Below are positions 1 to 10,800 of a stretch of 64,000 nt of DNA, in pieces. The notes below the pieces were generated by a model. The model did not search any database. It saw only the letters and a program-made list of their open reading frames with translations, and was not told where the DNA came from. The stretch is from contig CM049312.1 of NCBI GenBank assembly GCA_026874595.1, positions 80,186,929 through 80,250,928 of the forward strand, in the 5' to 3' direction. The number at the start of each line of letters is the position of its first letter. Within the stretch, counting starts at the first letter, position 1. The stretch is from Sipunculus nudus. Its lineage: Eukaryota > Annelida > Sipuncula > Golfingiida > Sipunculidae. A program made the translations under genes and the position numbers.

Positions 1-595
1 CTTCCGTAAATCCTGGACACGCCTCTGGAAAGGTATTGTCAATGAAGCGATTCGATTTTTTGTCAAAGTTACGTTATGGTATTTCACATTAAATAAGTAG
101 AAAATAAATATTGACTAATCAGAGAGGTTACATAAGTCTTTATCTGTCGCTTCTGATATTACATCAAATAACACACACATCTTAAGTTGCAGTGCCCTTT
201 AATTATTCTTTCCGAAAGACACATTTTTATTTATGTAACACAGTGTTTTCGCATGTTATTCCGGCATAAACCCTGAAGTATAACTGATCCTATGGATATT
301 CCAGTACTGAAAAGCCCTATGCTGGCAAAAATGTATTTTTCTAAATAGTGCTTTACGACAAATATAAATATTGGTCAAGAGTAAAATGAGTGACACAAAT
401 AAAAATACATAATGTACATCGATTAAAAAAACATACTGAAGTGTAATTATGGACATTTTTTTATGTTAAATATTATACTTTATTTACAATAAAAACGTGT
501 CTCGCAGCTACTTTTTTCAATCACAATAATTAAAAAAAATAATATCATGAGCACTTTGAAGGATTTCAATGCTGTACAAACTTTAGGCAAATAAT
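1..595. other. AT-rich stretch without recognisable gene
   Basis: Only short ORFs in both strands, none with recognisable protein character. No terminal repeats, tRNA-like boxes or long tandem repeats were seen. Confidence 0.5.
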
Positions 596-964
596 ATATA
601 TATATATATACAGGTCAGTCTTAATCAATGTGAATGATTTCGGTTCACTCAAGGGAGGTCTTCATAGACAGGTGGTCATAATAGGTAGGTGGTCTTTTAG
701 ACAAGTTCCACTGTATGTAAAAATCCTTGGTAAAGCCTCAAAACATTTACACGGAAACGCTCCTCTAATATTATCGAAACAATTTATGATAAGCTTCCCA
801 ATCTTGTATTCTTTAATATACTGCATTATTCAAATGAAAGAACAGCGTAATTGGTCAAAATTTGATAAAAAGATATTCGGAAACCTTATTAGACTGTATT
901 TTTTTGGACCGAAAGGGGAACTTGTGTACCTGACTTCACCGGAAACGGATATCTCAGAAGCGAA

Positions 965-1146
965 TCCAGGGGGGGTCCGGACCCCCCTTTTTCACCCGAA
1001 GCAACCTTTTTAAGGGGTTTTAGACGTAATTTTTCCGCCTGGACCCCCCCTTTTCCAGACCCCCCTTTTCCTGACCTTTTTTTAGGATTTTCATAAGTCC
1101 TCCTGGGTTGGCCCCCCCCTTTTCCTAAATCCCGGATCCGCCCCTA
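965..1146 (-). repeat. Dispersed C-rich repeat, copy 1
   Basis: A block of alternating C-runs and short T-runs. Its reverse complement, starting from the motif GGGGCGGATCC near 1145, matches the segment beginning near 54646 on the + strand: the same order of GGGGCGGATCC, an AAGGAAAAGG motif, CCAACCCAGGAGG and AATGA-type spacer. The two copies therefore belong to one dispersed family present in opposite orientations. The end of a 127-codon open frame at 630-1013 runs into this repeat and shows no protein features, so it is not called as a gene. Family type is unknown. Confidence 0.55.
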
Positions 1147-2460
1147 TATCTAGTTGTCGATCAGTTAAGACATTCAGGCCGGCAGTTTGACTAAGTTCGT
1201 GCAAAATTTTGCCTCTCAGGCTTAGACCCGCACATTAGTCGACTCCCCTTTCTTGGATTAATTTTTTGGGAACAAATTTCTCGACTTATATGCGGTTTTT
1301 TACGGTATATTTATTTTTTTTTGTCATGAATTGATATTTTAAAATAGATAGTTTTCTTTTCAACTATACACACCACAAACATTCATATAATTACGGCCAT
1401 CCGCAAAGTAAAATCTGTTGTGGTGATACACAAATAAGAAATGCACTGAAACACATTAAACAACGGCGTGTTATATGCAAGCCGGGAAATTCTACCAAGG
1501 TTAGAATTTTACAAATATTATCACCTCCATACTAGAACCACTTTGCTCAGTCCCCAGGGTTGTCATATTATTTGTGGGGTTCAACTATGTATATAGACTT
1601 AATCAATTGAATGCTGTTATTGGTCTGGTATAATTTAATTAAATTAAGAATACTGCATTAGACAACTGTCAGAATCTTCATTTAATTCTGCAGATAAAGG
1701 TGTCGGATATAATGATATTTTGACGACTGAAATCAGTATTTCCCTGTATAAATCCTATGGCTCATGATGGAGTATGTCTCCGGCTGTATTATTCTAATAC
1801 ATGACGTGTATGAGAAATAAAGCATTTTTAATTAAAAATTATCCAAAACTGAATCAATTGTCATAAGAAAAAAACTAAAAAAAACGAACATTTTGCAGGG
1901 CCGTCCGAACATTCATATATTTTTCTGTATCTAAAGATTCAAGATTTATCTGCCTCATAAGATACGAAATGATGTGCTTCATACAATTGCATATGCTCTA
2001 CTTGTTACAGTTGTAATATGTTATTATGTACAAATAGTTAGAGCTTAGTTATATATTTCTATTAACGGCAGACACTGCATGGGCGTATATGATTTATTTG
2101 CTCGAAATTTGCTTGACGCGGCTTGACCGCAGCTTGAGGCGCGCTTCATTGGATAGGGACAGACAAGTTAGCTTGACCAAGAATCGAACTTGACCTAGAA
2201 TGTTACTTATACCAGACAAGCATTATAAATCCTTAATCAATAATCGATTCGTGTTGGTAGTAATTTATTAACGTTTATGTACTAGACACTTTTCGATTCT
2301 GTACATTCTCTTCTGTAACATGAACAAATAAAGATTTTATGCGTAGATCTGTTGAAAACGGGTTGTGTTTTTACATTACAAAATTGAGTTGTTGCACAGC
2401 GTTGACCGTCTTACCGTTTCTACTAAGTGAAATTTAGAAGGTAACAATCATGCATAAGTA
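1147..2460. other. Gene-free AT-rich stretch
   Basis: No ORF of protein-like composition, no terminal inverted repeats and no tandem array seen. A G-homopolymer of about 18 bases closes it at 2463-2481. Confidence 0.45.
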
Positions 2461-2743
2461 GGCGGGGGGGGGGGGGGGGGGAGTTGAACGAGGGGCGGGA
2501 CCTATTGCCTCGCCCGGGGTCCATAATAATATTAGGACGGCCTTGGTTCGCCCAGGCGTTTATGGAAACGCTCTTTAGATACAGTAATCCTTTATCTTTG
2601 CGATATAAATTTATTGAAACATAGTGTATCCGTTTAAGCCTGAAAGGTTAAAGGGGATGCAAATTACATATGGGCCAGCGCAGAGAATTGATAGTCTTTG
2701 ACACTAGGAACTACATAATCGGTCGGATGGCTTCATAATAAAT

Positions 2744-2776
2744 GCTGTATATATACGTGTATATATATACGTGTAT

Positions 2777-2830
<54 letters not shown>
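2744..2830. repeat. (AT)n microsatellite with (GT) interruptions
   Basis: Nearly pure AT dinucleotide tract with two internal ACGTGT interruptions at its left side. Confidence 0.9.
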
Positions 2831-2833
<3 letters not shown>

Positions 2834-3012
2834 TATTTGTTCATGTTATGGTAGAAATTATCAATCCAGATCCCGTCTGCAGTCATTATGAATACAAATG
2901 ACTACTGTGCATAGGTCCCAAGACTCAAGTACTTCATGCCTTAAAAATATAAAAATAAAATAAATCCTTAATATAGCCATACACGTGAATAGTGTTCGTT
3001 TCATTGCATCGA

Positions 3013-3014
<2 letters not shown>

Positions 3015-3057
<43 letters not shown>

Positions 3058-3085
3058 GGGGGGAAGAGAGAGAGAGAAGTGAGAC
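3015..3085. repeat. Compound (GT)n-(GA)n-(G)n microsatellite
   Basis: About 14 GT units run directly into GA units, a short G run and a second GA tract, followed by a degenerate (ACAG)n tract to about 3107. The purine-rich strand changes pattern without spacer DNA, as in compound microsatellites formed by slippage. Confidence 0.9.
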
Positions 3086-3212
3086 AGACAGACGGACAGA
3101 CAGACAGAGTACTACATTAAAATAGGTAAAATTATTATTGGTTACATGAAAATACACTTTACCAGTCATTCGTAAGTGTTACCTTGATTTCCAGTTAACC
3201 TCTGTTGAGGAT

Positions 3213-3336
3213 AGGTAGAGATAGGTACGAAGTGGAAGAGGTACGAAGTAGTAGAGGTACGAAGTGTCAAGGTACGAACTGGCATAGGTACGAACTGGCG
3301 GAGGTACGAACTGGCAGAGGTACGAACTGTCGGACA
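3213..3336. repeat. 16-bp minisatellite, about seven copies
   Basis: Seven consecutive units built on AGGTACGAA[CG]TGGCAG, mostly 16 bp with one 15-bp copy. Left copies carry GAAGTG and right copies GAACTG, so the array drifts directionally in sequence. The reverse strand is open across it, which is a side effect of the repeat. Confidence 0.8.
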
Positions 3337-3816
3337 TTCCTGGATTCACCCCTGGACAGATAATCTCAAGCATTTTCTCCAGTATTTTGTTCTCCATACG
3401 AAACCAGCATTTAATTTTTTCTTCGCATAGTCCAAGTTATCCATAAAAGCTACAGTCCTCGTTGGTACCAAATTGTCCTCCTCATCAGTGTTTGTATACC
3501 ACCTGTTTATTAATTTCAATCCCTGTATACCCCAATTGGTCCTTTTTTCTACAGGATTAATTCATGCGTATCAAATATATAGTTATGTTGTATATATTAT
3601 TGTATTGATATATATTGATTGTCATTCATTGAACAGGTGCACGATGTGTCATGTAATTGAAATGGAGCACGGGTGTCCCTTGAAATGGGAAATCCCTAGT
3701 GCTATCATTATGTTGCATATCTGTGATGAAAAGTCAGAGAGCATAATTGTGCCACGCTTATACGAAACTTGCGTATAATTTACACCTCTCGTCCACACCT
3801 TTACATCAATATACTC

Positions 3817-3820
<4 letters not shown>

Positions 3821-3897
<77 letters not shown>

Positions 3898-3909
3898 GGG
3901 GGGGGGGGC
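3821..3909. repeat. Compound (AT)n-(AG)n-(G)n microsatellite
   Basis: About 21 AT units followed directly by about 16 AG units and a T-interrupted G run ending near 3909. Confidence 0.9.
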
Positions 3910-3959
3910 GGGGGAGACGCAACTGGTAAAATACAGCGTTTATTTATTTGACCGCTATG

Positions 3960-5050
3960 TTAACAGAGATCTTGATATGATGTAGCGTCCCCGGATAAGG
4001 GGCTTTTTGTTGCTACACGTGTCACGATATCACTTGTGTGTTTAAAATGAGTTCACCATGACAGGAAGAGAGTGTTACAGCTAGGGTCACAGAACAACTT
4101 ACAGGTTGCTTAGGGTTAATGTCAGACTAGATCTAGAACATGAACTTTCATTTCACGTCATATTTCATAAACGATTAATTATGGAAATTCTTGTTTACCT
4201 CCACATCTTATCAAGCTTTTTGTAATTGCAAACAAGTGACCCATAGGTCATGACGCTCAGCCGACTGACATGTTGACAATGTCCGTACACAGGCGACTAA
4301 TTTAGATTACTAGCTGCACCCATGGAAAATCCACGGCTCTATCTGATGCATATTTTTGTAATGAGCTGATAGGGACTAAACGACGCATATATTAATTCTT
4401 GAGTTTTTGCAGGAACTTTTGTCATGTGTTTTACTTATATAGAGATAACTTCTGCTAGAATTCTCCAGGAACACCATCCCCCAAAATATCAAAATAAAAA
4501 GAAAATTATTCTATTCCAGATATCACACATAAAATAAATTTTGGAAAGAGACGTGAGGCATATACAGGGTATACGAATTTTTAAGTGAGAAGTTTTTTCC
4601 GATAAACAACATAGGTCATTGCTTGGGAAATATCGTAGATATAACGATTGTATAAAGAAGCATTCTACTACAAAGATGCTTTGTATTAGTTGAAGCTCAG
4701 GTGACATCGTGAAACACGATGTTTATTCAGTGTAGTCACTTGAGGGTTTAGTCTAAGGCATGTTAACAGACACATGCGTTATTTGTATACACATGCATAT
4801 GTCGTTGAAGTCTCTTGTACGCGAAACGTATAGCTGCCAATTTGAAAAAGATAGGCCCAGGAAAATATATTCCAACAGTATTAAATGTTCGGTTTAAGTA
4901 CTGTAAATTGTCATGGAATAAGGTCTCATGCAAAACTGACAACTCTCCCAGATAAAAAGAAAGCAGGTTGATATATTTCGATGAAAGCATTTAGCAAAGA
5001 AACCACTTCAGCCTTGGTTAGTTGAATTGTCTTTCAGCAAATTAAAGCAA
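3960..5050. other. Gene-free stretch
   Basis: Only short ORFs (up to 75 codons) without recognisable motifs. No repeats with clear boundaries were identified by eye. Confidence 0.4.
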
Positions 5051-5059
5051 AATGTAATA

Positions 5060-5335
5060 TACAGGTTTTGCTGAGAATTTGTAGAGGGGTAGAGTAAAAC
5101 TGCATCCGTAATCGATTACATTTTTGGAGGAAATCAGAATCGCCATAATATATTGTTTTCTTAAGTGCCACAATCACAAATCCAAAAAGGAATAATCATA
5201 AAGGGCTATTCATTTATCCCCGTGTAGAGGCCGCCCATTCGTATGCAGTTGTTCTGCCACTCGCCTTGTGAACCCGTGTTTCTGAACCATGACAGTGTTT
5301 TACATAAAACGTGCACGTATGAACGAACGACTGAT
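5060..5335 (+). repeat. Dispersed repeat R0, copy 1
   Basis: A diverged direct copy lies at about 8265-8508. Shared landmarks in the same order are TTTTGCTGA, TTTGTAGA, TTTTGGAGG, a TATATTGTTTTCTTA-like block, TCCCCGTGT, CCACCCATTCG, GTGAAC and CATGACAGTGTT. Identity is perhaps 70 percent by eye. The copies sit just outside the two ends of the hAT-type element, but nothing shows that they mobilised it. Confidence 0.6.
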
Positions 5336-5455
5336 TGGTAGATTCAGGCAGGGGTTTCTAAGTCCCCGAGAGACTGAGGACCCTTAGAAGTGTGTGCAAC
5401 CCCCCCCCCCCCAGGGGGTGGGGGGTGGGGGGCTTCCTTTTGAAAAAAAACCCAA

Positions 5456-5976
5456 CTTTTTTTAAACAACCCAAAATCGGCCGAACTATTAAAACCATGG
5501 TAATCATGGAAAGATATTTCTGACAGAGTTGGATCCAAAAGTACTTTTTAAAATCACAAAAGTACTCGCACTTTTATTCGAGTACTTTGAAAGTACTCGG
5601 TACTCATATGAGTAATTCATGAGTAATTTTGGGTATTTCATATATTTCTTAATTAACTTTAATCTCCCTTATATATATATAACATATATAATACCATATA
5701 TAATAGTACTTAGGGTAATCCATCTGTTACTATAACTGAAACTATTACAGCATTTTAGCATCGATAACGACTACTATTATTATGCTTCTATTACTTATAC
5801 TATTTCTTTTATTTAATATAAAATATAAATAAATTGAACTATTTTATTATTAATACATTCATGATATTCATGTGTACAGCATTATATATTTCAAGCAAGA
5901 TAAGTACAACATAGTGTTCAATAAAAATTTAAATCAGCAAATCCATACTGAGTAATATTTTAAGAGAAAAAATCTA
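5456..5976. repeat. Tandem segmental duplication, unit 1 (521 bp)
   Basis: This segment is repeated almost perfectly at 5977-6495. Both units begin with CTTTTTTTAAACAACCC and end with AGAAAAAA(A)TCTA. Differences are a handful of substitutions and small indels in a TA-rich stretch. Each unit contains 60 bp of flanking DNA, the 8-bp target site ATTTCTGA and the first roughly 450 bp of the hAT-type transposon. The duplication therefore happened after the transposon inserted, and it created a second, orphan left terminus at 5524. Confidence 0.9.
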
Positions 5977-6495
5977 CTTTTTTTAAACAACCCAAAATCG
6001 GCCGAACTATTAAAACCATGGTAATCATGGAAAGATATTTCTGACAGAGTTGGATCCAAAAGTACTTTTTAAAATCACAAAAGTAATCGCACTTTTACTC
6101 GAGTACTTTGAAAATACTCGGTACTCATATGAGTAATTCATGAGTAATTTTGGGTATATCATATATTTCTTAATTAACTTTAATCTCCTTAATATATAAC
6201 ATATATAATACCATATATAATAGTACTTAGGGTAATCTATCTGTTACTATAACTGAAACTATTACAGCATTTTAGCATCGATAACGACTACTATTATTAT
6301 GCTTCTATTACTTATACTATTTCTTTTATTTAATATAAAATATAAATAAATTGAACTATTTTATTATTAATACATTCATGCAATTCATGTGTACAGTATT
6401 ATATATTTCAAGCAAGATAAGTACAACATAGTGTTCAATAAAAATTTAAATCAGCAAATTCATACTGAGTAATATTTTAAGAGAAAAAAATCTAA
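5977..6495. repeat. Tandem segmental duplication, unit 2
   Basis: Second copy of the 521-bp unit. It carries the target-site copy ATTTCTGA at 6037-6044 and leads without a break into the body of the transposon, so this copy holds the functional left end. Confidence 0.9.
6037..6044. other. hAT target-site duplication, left copy
   Basis: ATTTCTGA immediately before the left terminus. The identical octamer follows the right terminus at 8033-8040, and a third copy, from the later tandem duplication, lies at 5516-5523. Confidence 0.85.
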
Positions 6496-8032
6496 TTTTT
6501 GAAAGATCCCAAAATCAAAAGTTTATGTTTGCCACAATTCAATACAAATAAATATACTCAGAACCTGTTCATCATAAAATAAACTCAGCAGTGCTCCGGG
6601 ACGGGGCTAATCAAGCTTGAATTTATTTATATATGAAACTAAATGTAAGTTTAGCTTTAGCAGATTTTCAGTTGGAATTGCAGTCTTTGATGAGCTCTGT
6701 ACACATTCTGTAGAACAAATGAGACATCAACTGATTGACCAGTGAAAAGCTGCGACTATCAGACCATACACCCTGTAGCTACTACAACATAGGCTGCAAC
6801 ATCAAATTCTACTGTGAGCTGACAATAACTTGCCCAACAAACTGTGTACGCTCAAAAAGGACTCTGCCAATGTTTAATAACCAAGCCTACTTAATGAATC
6901 AACAACGAGAACCAGGGCTTAACCTGTAGCCAAAGCCTTCTGTCCAGTGCCCATTGGGCCATGAAAGCACCCAGCATTAACTAATCACACAACACTGGGC
7001 CCTTTATTGTGCTCTTTCAACATAATCAAACAAACACTCAATTTATTAGATGTGTTAGCCCAGGGTTGTAATAGAAAAGTAATAGCTATTATTCTATTAC
7101 TGGGGTACTATAACCATTACTAGTTCAAATTTCTTTTCTATCAATAGTAGTATTACTCTTAGTAACTTTATAACTTGTAATATTCTATTTATATTACGCA
7201 TAACTGTCGCCTCATTCCTTGTTGAAATATGCCACTGATGTAACTGTTGTAAATACTCATAAATTATTACACATAATGAATGACACTGTCAGTCTGTAAG
7301 ATATGTTGTTTTATGCTATTTTCACATATACCGGTTGTCATTAAATATCTTAATTAGGCCACAGTCACATATTATCAGCTGATATTATATAAATAATACC
7401 ATATTGTTGTTATTATTATTATTGTTATTATAATTGTTATCATTATTATTATAAGATTACATACGGTTAACATATGGTTATATGCTTTATACAACGTAAG
7501 TGAGCTTTCCTTTAACAATTTAACTTTTAGTTTGTAGTTGTAGTTTCTGAACATTCCCATTACTTTTTTTAATTTGCATTATACAACCTTAAGTAAATTG
7601 TATATCTTGTCCTGGCAAAGTAATATATTTTAGAGAACTACGAGACCAGATCTTTCTTCAATTCAAACCGTCTACTTTAATAAGTTAATGCTTTGATATA
7701 TTTCAGCTGTATATGGCCTGTTTATATGTCCTAGAGTTTGCATTTCGCCTCAGTATTTTGATTAAGCATACCACAATATTGTATATATTTTTATTTTGTA
7801 CTGGGATTTTTATTAATAAAAATATTTTTTACTTTCTGAGAATATATTTAATTTTATAACATCATTAAACAAGTTTGTCATTAAAGTACTCATGAGTACA
7901 TTTAGAGTACTCTGTACTCGTACTCGAGTACTTTTGAAAAAAGTGCAAAAGTACTCATACTTGTACTTGAGTACTTTTAAAGTACTCAGTACTCGTACTC
8001 GAGTACTTTTAAAGTACTCGGACCCAACTCTG
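6045..8032. mobile_element. Non-autonomous hAT-type DNA transposon
   Basis: The left end reads CAGAGTTGGATCC and the right end is GGACCCAACTCTG, imperfect inverted termini of the CAG-n-GTTGG kind typical of the hAT superfamily. An 8-bp perfect target duplication, ATTTCTGA, flanks it at 6037-6044 and 8033-8040; 8 bp is the hAT length. Both subterminal regions are crowded with AGTACTY/GAGTAC motifs (roughly 6046-6140 and 7885-8020), probably transposase binding sites. The element is 1988 bp, and no transposase-like ORF was recognised; the longest internal frame (6735-6929, 64 codons) has no motif. It would depend on an enzyme supplied by another copy. Confidence 0.85.
7405..7455. repeat. (ATT/GTT)n-rich low-complexity tract
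   Basis: Degenerate trinucleotide tract inside the hAT-type element; it opens a short meaningless ORF on the reverse strand. Confidence 0.6.
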
Positions 8033-8040
8033 ATTTCTGA
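8033..8040. other. hAT target-site duplication, right copy
   Basis: ATTTCTGA directly after the terminal CTCTG of the transposon, identical to 6037-6044. Confidence 0.85.
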
Positions 8041-8264
8041 ATGTGTAAAAATCAATATAGCTGTAAACCTATAAAACGGTGATCGTGTAAAGGGTCTCGG
8101 CTGTTTGTGTCCACTAAACGGAAAAAAAGATTAAAAGATTTATGTAGACATATGTGCGGACATATGCTTGAATTTAAAATCTTAACTTTCTTTTGACAGA
8201 GTAAAATTCCTTAACAGGCGATATAATGGAAATGGGGGTCAGTGGGGATTACAGGTCGCCTCCT

Positions 8265-8508
8265 GAAAAAAACGTGACAGGCGTTTTGCTGAACATTTGT
8301 AGAAGGTTGGATAAAGACATATCAATAGTCCATTTCATTTTGGAGGTAATAAGAATCACCACGTTATATATTTTCTTATAAACCATTATGACAAAGGACC
8401 ATTCCTTTGTCCCCGTGTGGAAGCCACCCATTCGCATTTATTTTTTCTGGCACTCGCAAGGTGAACTCGTGTTACTGAAGCATGACAGTGTTCACACATG
8501 AAACGCAT
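8265..8508 (+). repeat. Dispersed repeat R0, copy 2
   Basis: Direct, diverged copy of 5060-5335 with the same ordered landmarks. Its 5' part (CTTAACAGGCG, then GGCGCCT/GTCGCCTCCTGAAAAA and CGTGACAGGCG) also recurs near 9258-9312, linking it to the GC-rich block to its right. Confidence 0.55.
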
Positions 8509-8509
8509 G

Positions 8510-9343
8510 AGGGCGACCAACGACGATCTACTAGGTCGCCGTGGTCGCCGTAAGGTCTTCATCTAGTGTGATGGGGCCCTCAACATCGGAAAAACCCCAC
8601 AAGTATGACTGCCATCCCGTGTGTTGGCGCCGCGAGCTTCGTCAGAGCGCAGACGCCAGCTCACGCCGAATCCAACTGGGCGCAGAGAGAGCGCAGCTCG
8701 GACGTTATAAGGGCAGCGGCAGCACCGTGCGAAACGTGTAAAGAGCTCACTGGGTCTCCGAGGTCTCGGTAGCGGCGGGGTAAGTGTGCTGAGCCAGCGC
8801 CATGGAACGGGAAGGCCGATGCTACCCCTTTCACAGGCGCTCAACCTGCGCTGTCAGGAAGCTGGTACTGCGCTGCTAGGACGATAATGGTGATCGCATT
8901 CCGATCTGACTGCGCTTTTAATCCACGGCGACCCCGCGGCGGAAATTTTGTCCATGTTCAAAACTGGTCACCACTAATGGCGTTCATGGTGACCATATGA
9001 CGACCCAAGGCGACACTACCTCGCTCCTACAAAGCTCATGAAAACTTAAGGCCATTCCGGATGCGCTCTACGGCGATCTGCCCCAATCTGGTGATCGCAG
9101 CGAGATCGCCTTCTCGTGTGACGGGGGTGTTATGAGAGCGACAATTCCTTTAAGGGCGTTACAATGGATAGGGGGAATCAATGGGGGATACAGTGGACTC
9201 GCGTGACCGCGTATTGCACGGAGATGCATTATTGGCAGGACATGCGCTCTGTCCACGGTCTTAACAGGCAAGTGAAAATCACCGAGGCGCCTCTTGAAAA
9301 AGCGTCACGGGCGTGGAGGACTTTGCAGCACAAAAAAAATAGG
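8510..9343. repeat. GC-rich repeat block, unclassified
   Basis: Markedly richer in G+C than the surrounding DNA. It contains repeated CGATCT / GGTCGCC / GTGATCGC motifs; the segment CGATCT...GTGTGATGGGG near 8524-8578 is echoed by CGATCTGCC...GTGTGACGGGG at 9074-9127. Short ORFs on both strands (8541-8844, 9068-9358) have Arg/Ser/Pro-rich composition expected from GC-rich noncoding DNA, and none is called. It may be an old transposon or satellite-like repeat. The DIRS-type retroelement inserted at its right edge. Confidence 0.45.
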
Positions 9344-9426
9344 GTTTTTATAAACTGATGTCAGCACCAAACACTGAACGCAGAGTGAAGTTTAATTGTT
9401 TAATTAAAAATACATAAAGAATGCCT
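9344..9426 (-). repeat. Split direct repeat B2 (3' end of element)
   Basis: 83 bp identical to 9603-9685. Its outer base, G9344, is the element boundary; the flank to the left reads AAAAAAAATAGG. Confidence 0.9.
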
Positions 9427-9519
9427 TAGTCTGTACACCCAGTGATATCGCAATACAAGGTACATAATCACCGTATATAACATCACTTAATCTCTCCTAA
9501 TTAACCTGAAATTACGCCC

Positions 9520-9603
9520 ACACTGGGAATAGACTGACTGGCCATCGTTGGCTGGAGAGCCAACAGATGGCGCTACCTGCTAAGGGGTTTGGGCTGACGC
9601 TAG
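9520..9603 (-). repeat. Split direct repeat A2
   Basis: 84 bp identical to A1 at 13806-13889. It abuts B1 through a shared G at 9603, so this junction gives the template for the joined ends of a circular intermediate. A 93-bp spacer (9427-9519) separates it from B2. Because A1 contains the start of the gag frame, A2 carries a duplicate of the first gag codons near the 3' end. Confidence 0.9.
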
Positions 9604-9685
9604 TTTTTATAAACTGATGTCAGCACCAAACACTGAACGCAGAGTGAAGTTTAATTGTTTAATTAAAAATACATAAAGAATGCCT
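9603..9685 (-). repeat. Split direct repeat B1
   Basis: 83 bp identical to B2. It starts 27 bp after the recombinase stop codon in element orientation. Confidence 0.9.
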
Positions 9686-9712
9686 GGGTAGAGAGAACAT
9701 ATATAAATAACC

Positions 9713-10800
9713 TTAAACATGATTAAAAAGGGTTTCACAGTAAACAAAAGGTGTTTGAGCATGTACATAGTGTTCGTAAAACACATCCCTTGTTGTCCAT
9801 CGCCCAAGTTTCAAAACAATGTCTGGGTCTGTACCGACTTCGATGGCTGATGTGGCACCTGTAGGCCTGAACGATTTCGCAGAAAATCCCTTGGAGGCCA
9901 ACCCAGCTTTGTTAATACAATCATCAAGAATACTTGCTATTGTGGATGACGATATAGCTTTGTAAGGTGTAGTCAACGACAGGAAAACAGGACGCGTGTC
10001 CATCGGACGAATATCCTCAGTGCGTTGTATGTAACATTTAACAGCAGCAACAGGGTCTAGTTTTGAATCAGCGTGCGGCGGTAAAGTCTCCTCAAAACCG
10101 CTCCGTGAGGTATCATTCTTCGAACCAAATATGCGTATAACGGCCGCTCCATTAGGGAGAAAGGTAATTTGATCCGTGCTGAATACTATTGGTACGATTT
10201 GTCCGCTCTTTGGATCGTAAACCTTTGCTTTCGGGGCAATGTCAGAGGGTCTGAGCATAATTGATAGAGCAAGGAGAGCCACTGTTTTTAGCCTAAGATC
10301 TTTAATTGTGAGATCCTCATTTTTAGGCCAGCTCTTGAACAAGTTCATAAACGGCTGAATAGGCATCACCATTGAGCGCGTTCGTGGTGCTGAAGTGCCA
10401 CCTTTCGTAAGTGCTTTCACCATATTTGAAAGTGCCTTTGTATGCATCAAGTTCGCTCTGCCTAAGGCGTTGTATAAGTTTGAAATTGCTGCTGTCGCGG
10501 ATTTTATGACCGAAGCAGGTTTAACTGTCTCATCAGCTAAAGAACACAAAAAATCAGCGATGACAGCTGCAGTGTCAGGAGGAAATAATAAACAACGTTT
10601 ATCACAGAAATGTCTGAGTTTCCGGAGCAATCCGTTGTACAGTTTTAGGGTGGAATCTGCCCAGGCAAATTTCATTTGGGCAGTTGCTCTGGGGGACCAG
10701 CCCTCCCTAGTTAAACGTTTTTCCCAGAAACTCTCCAGGCATATATTCGCCAGCGTCGATTTTTCCACGGTTCTGGTCGGGCACCCCTGAACCTCATCGC
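9713..10800 (-). CDS. Tyrosine recombinase of the retrotransposon
   Basis: Site-specific recombinase expected to insert the circular cDNA into the genome in the nucleus. Counting from the ATG at 10675 (320 residues), the catalytic set can be read as Arg142 in MLRPSDI, Lys267 replacing the first His of the HxxR box (KSFRPTG), Arg270, Trp293 in LGRWTTR, and nucleophile Tyr303 in FYEHYVH. An N-terminal core-binding part precedes it. The same frame stays open far upstream, to 11905, but there it overlaps the RNase H and downstream domain of the RT frame and looks like a shadow; recombinase-like residues begin around 10735-10800. It lies in the -1 frame relative to RT, so expression by -1 frameshifting or internal initiation is possible. 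The start is uncertain. Confidence 0.88.

Noticed and set aside
630-1013. 127-codon ORF as a gene
   Set aside because: It starts in simple-sequence-flanked DNA and ends in a dispersed C-rich repeat. There is no motif, and composition fits noncoding DNA.
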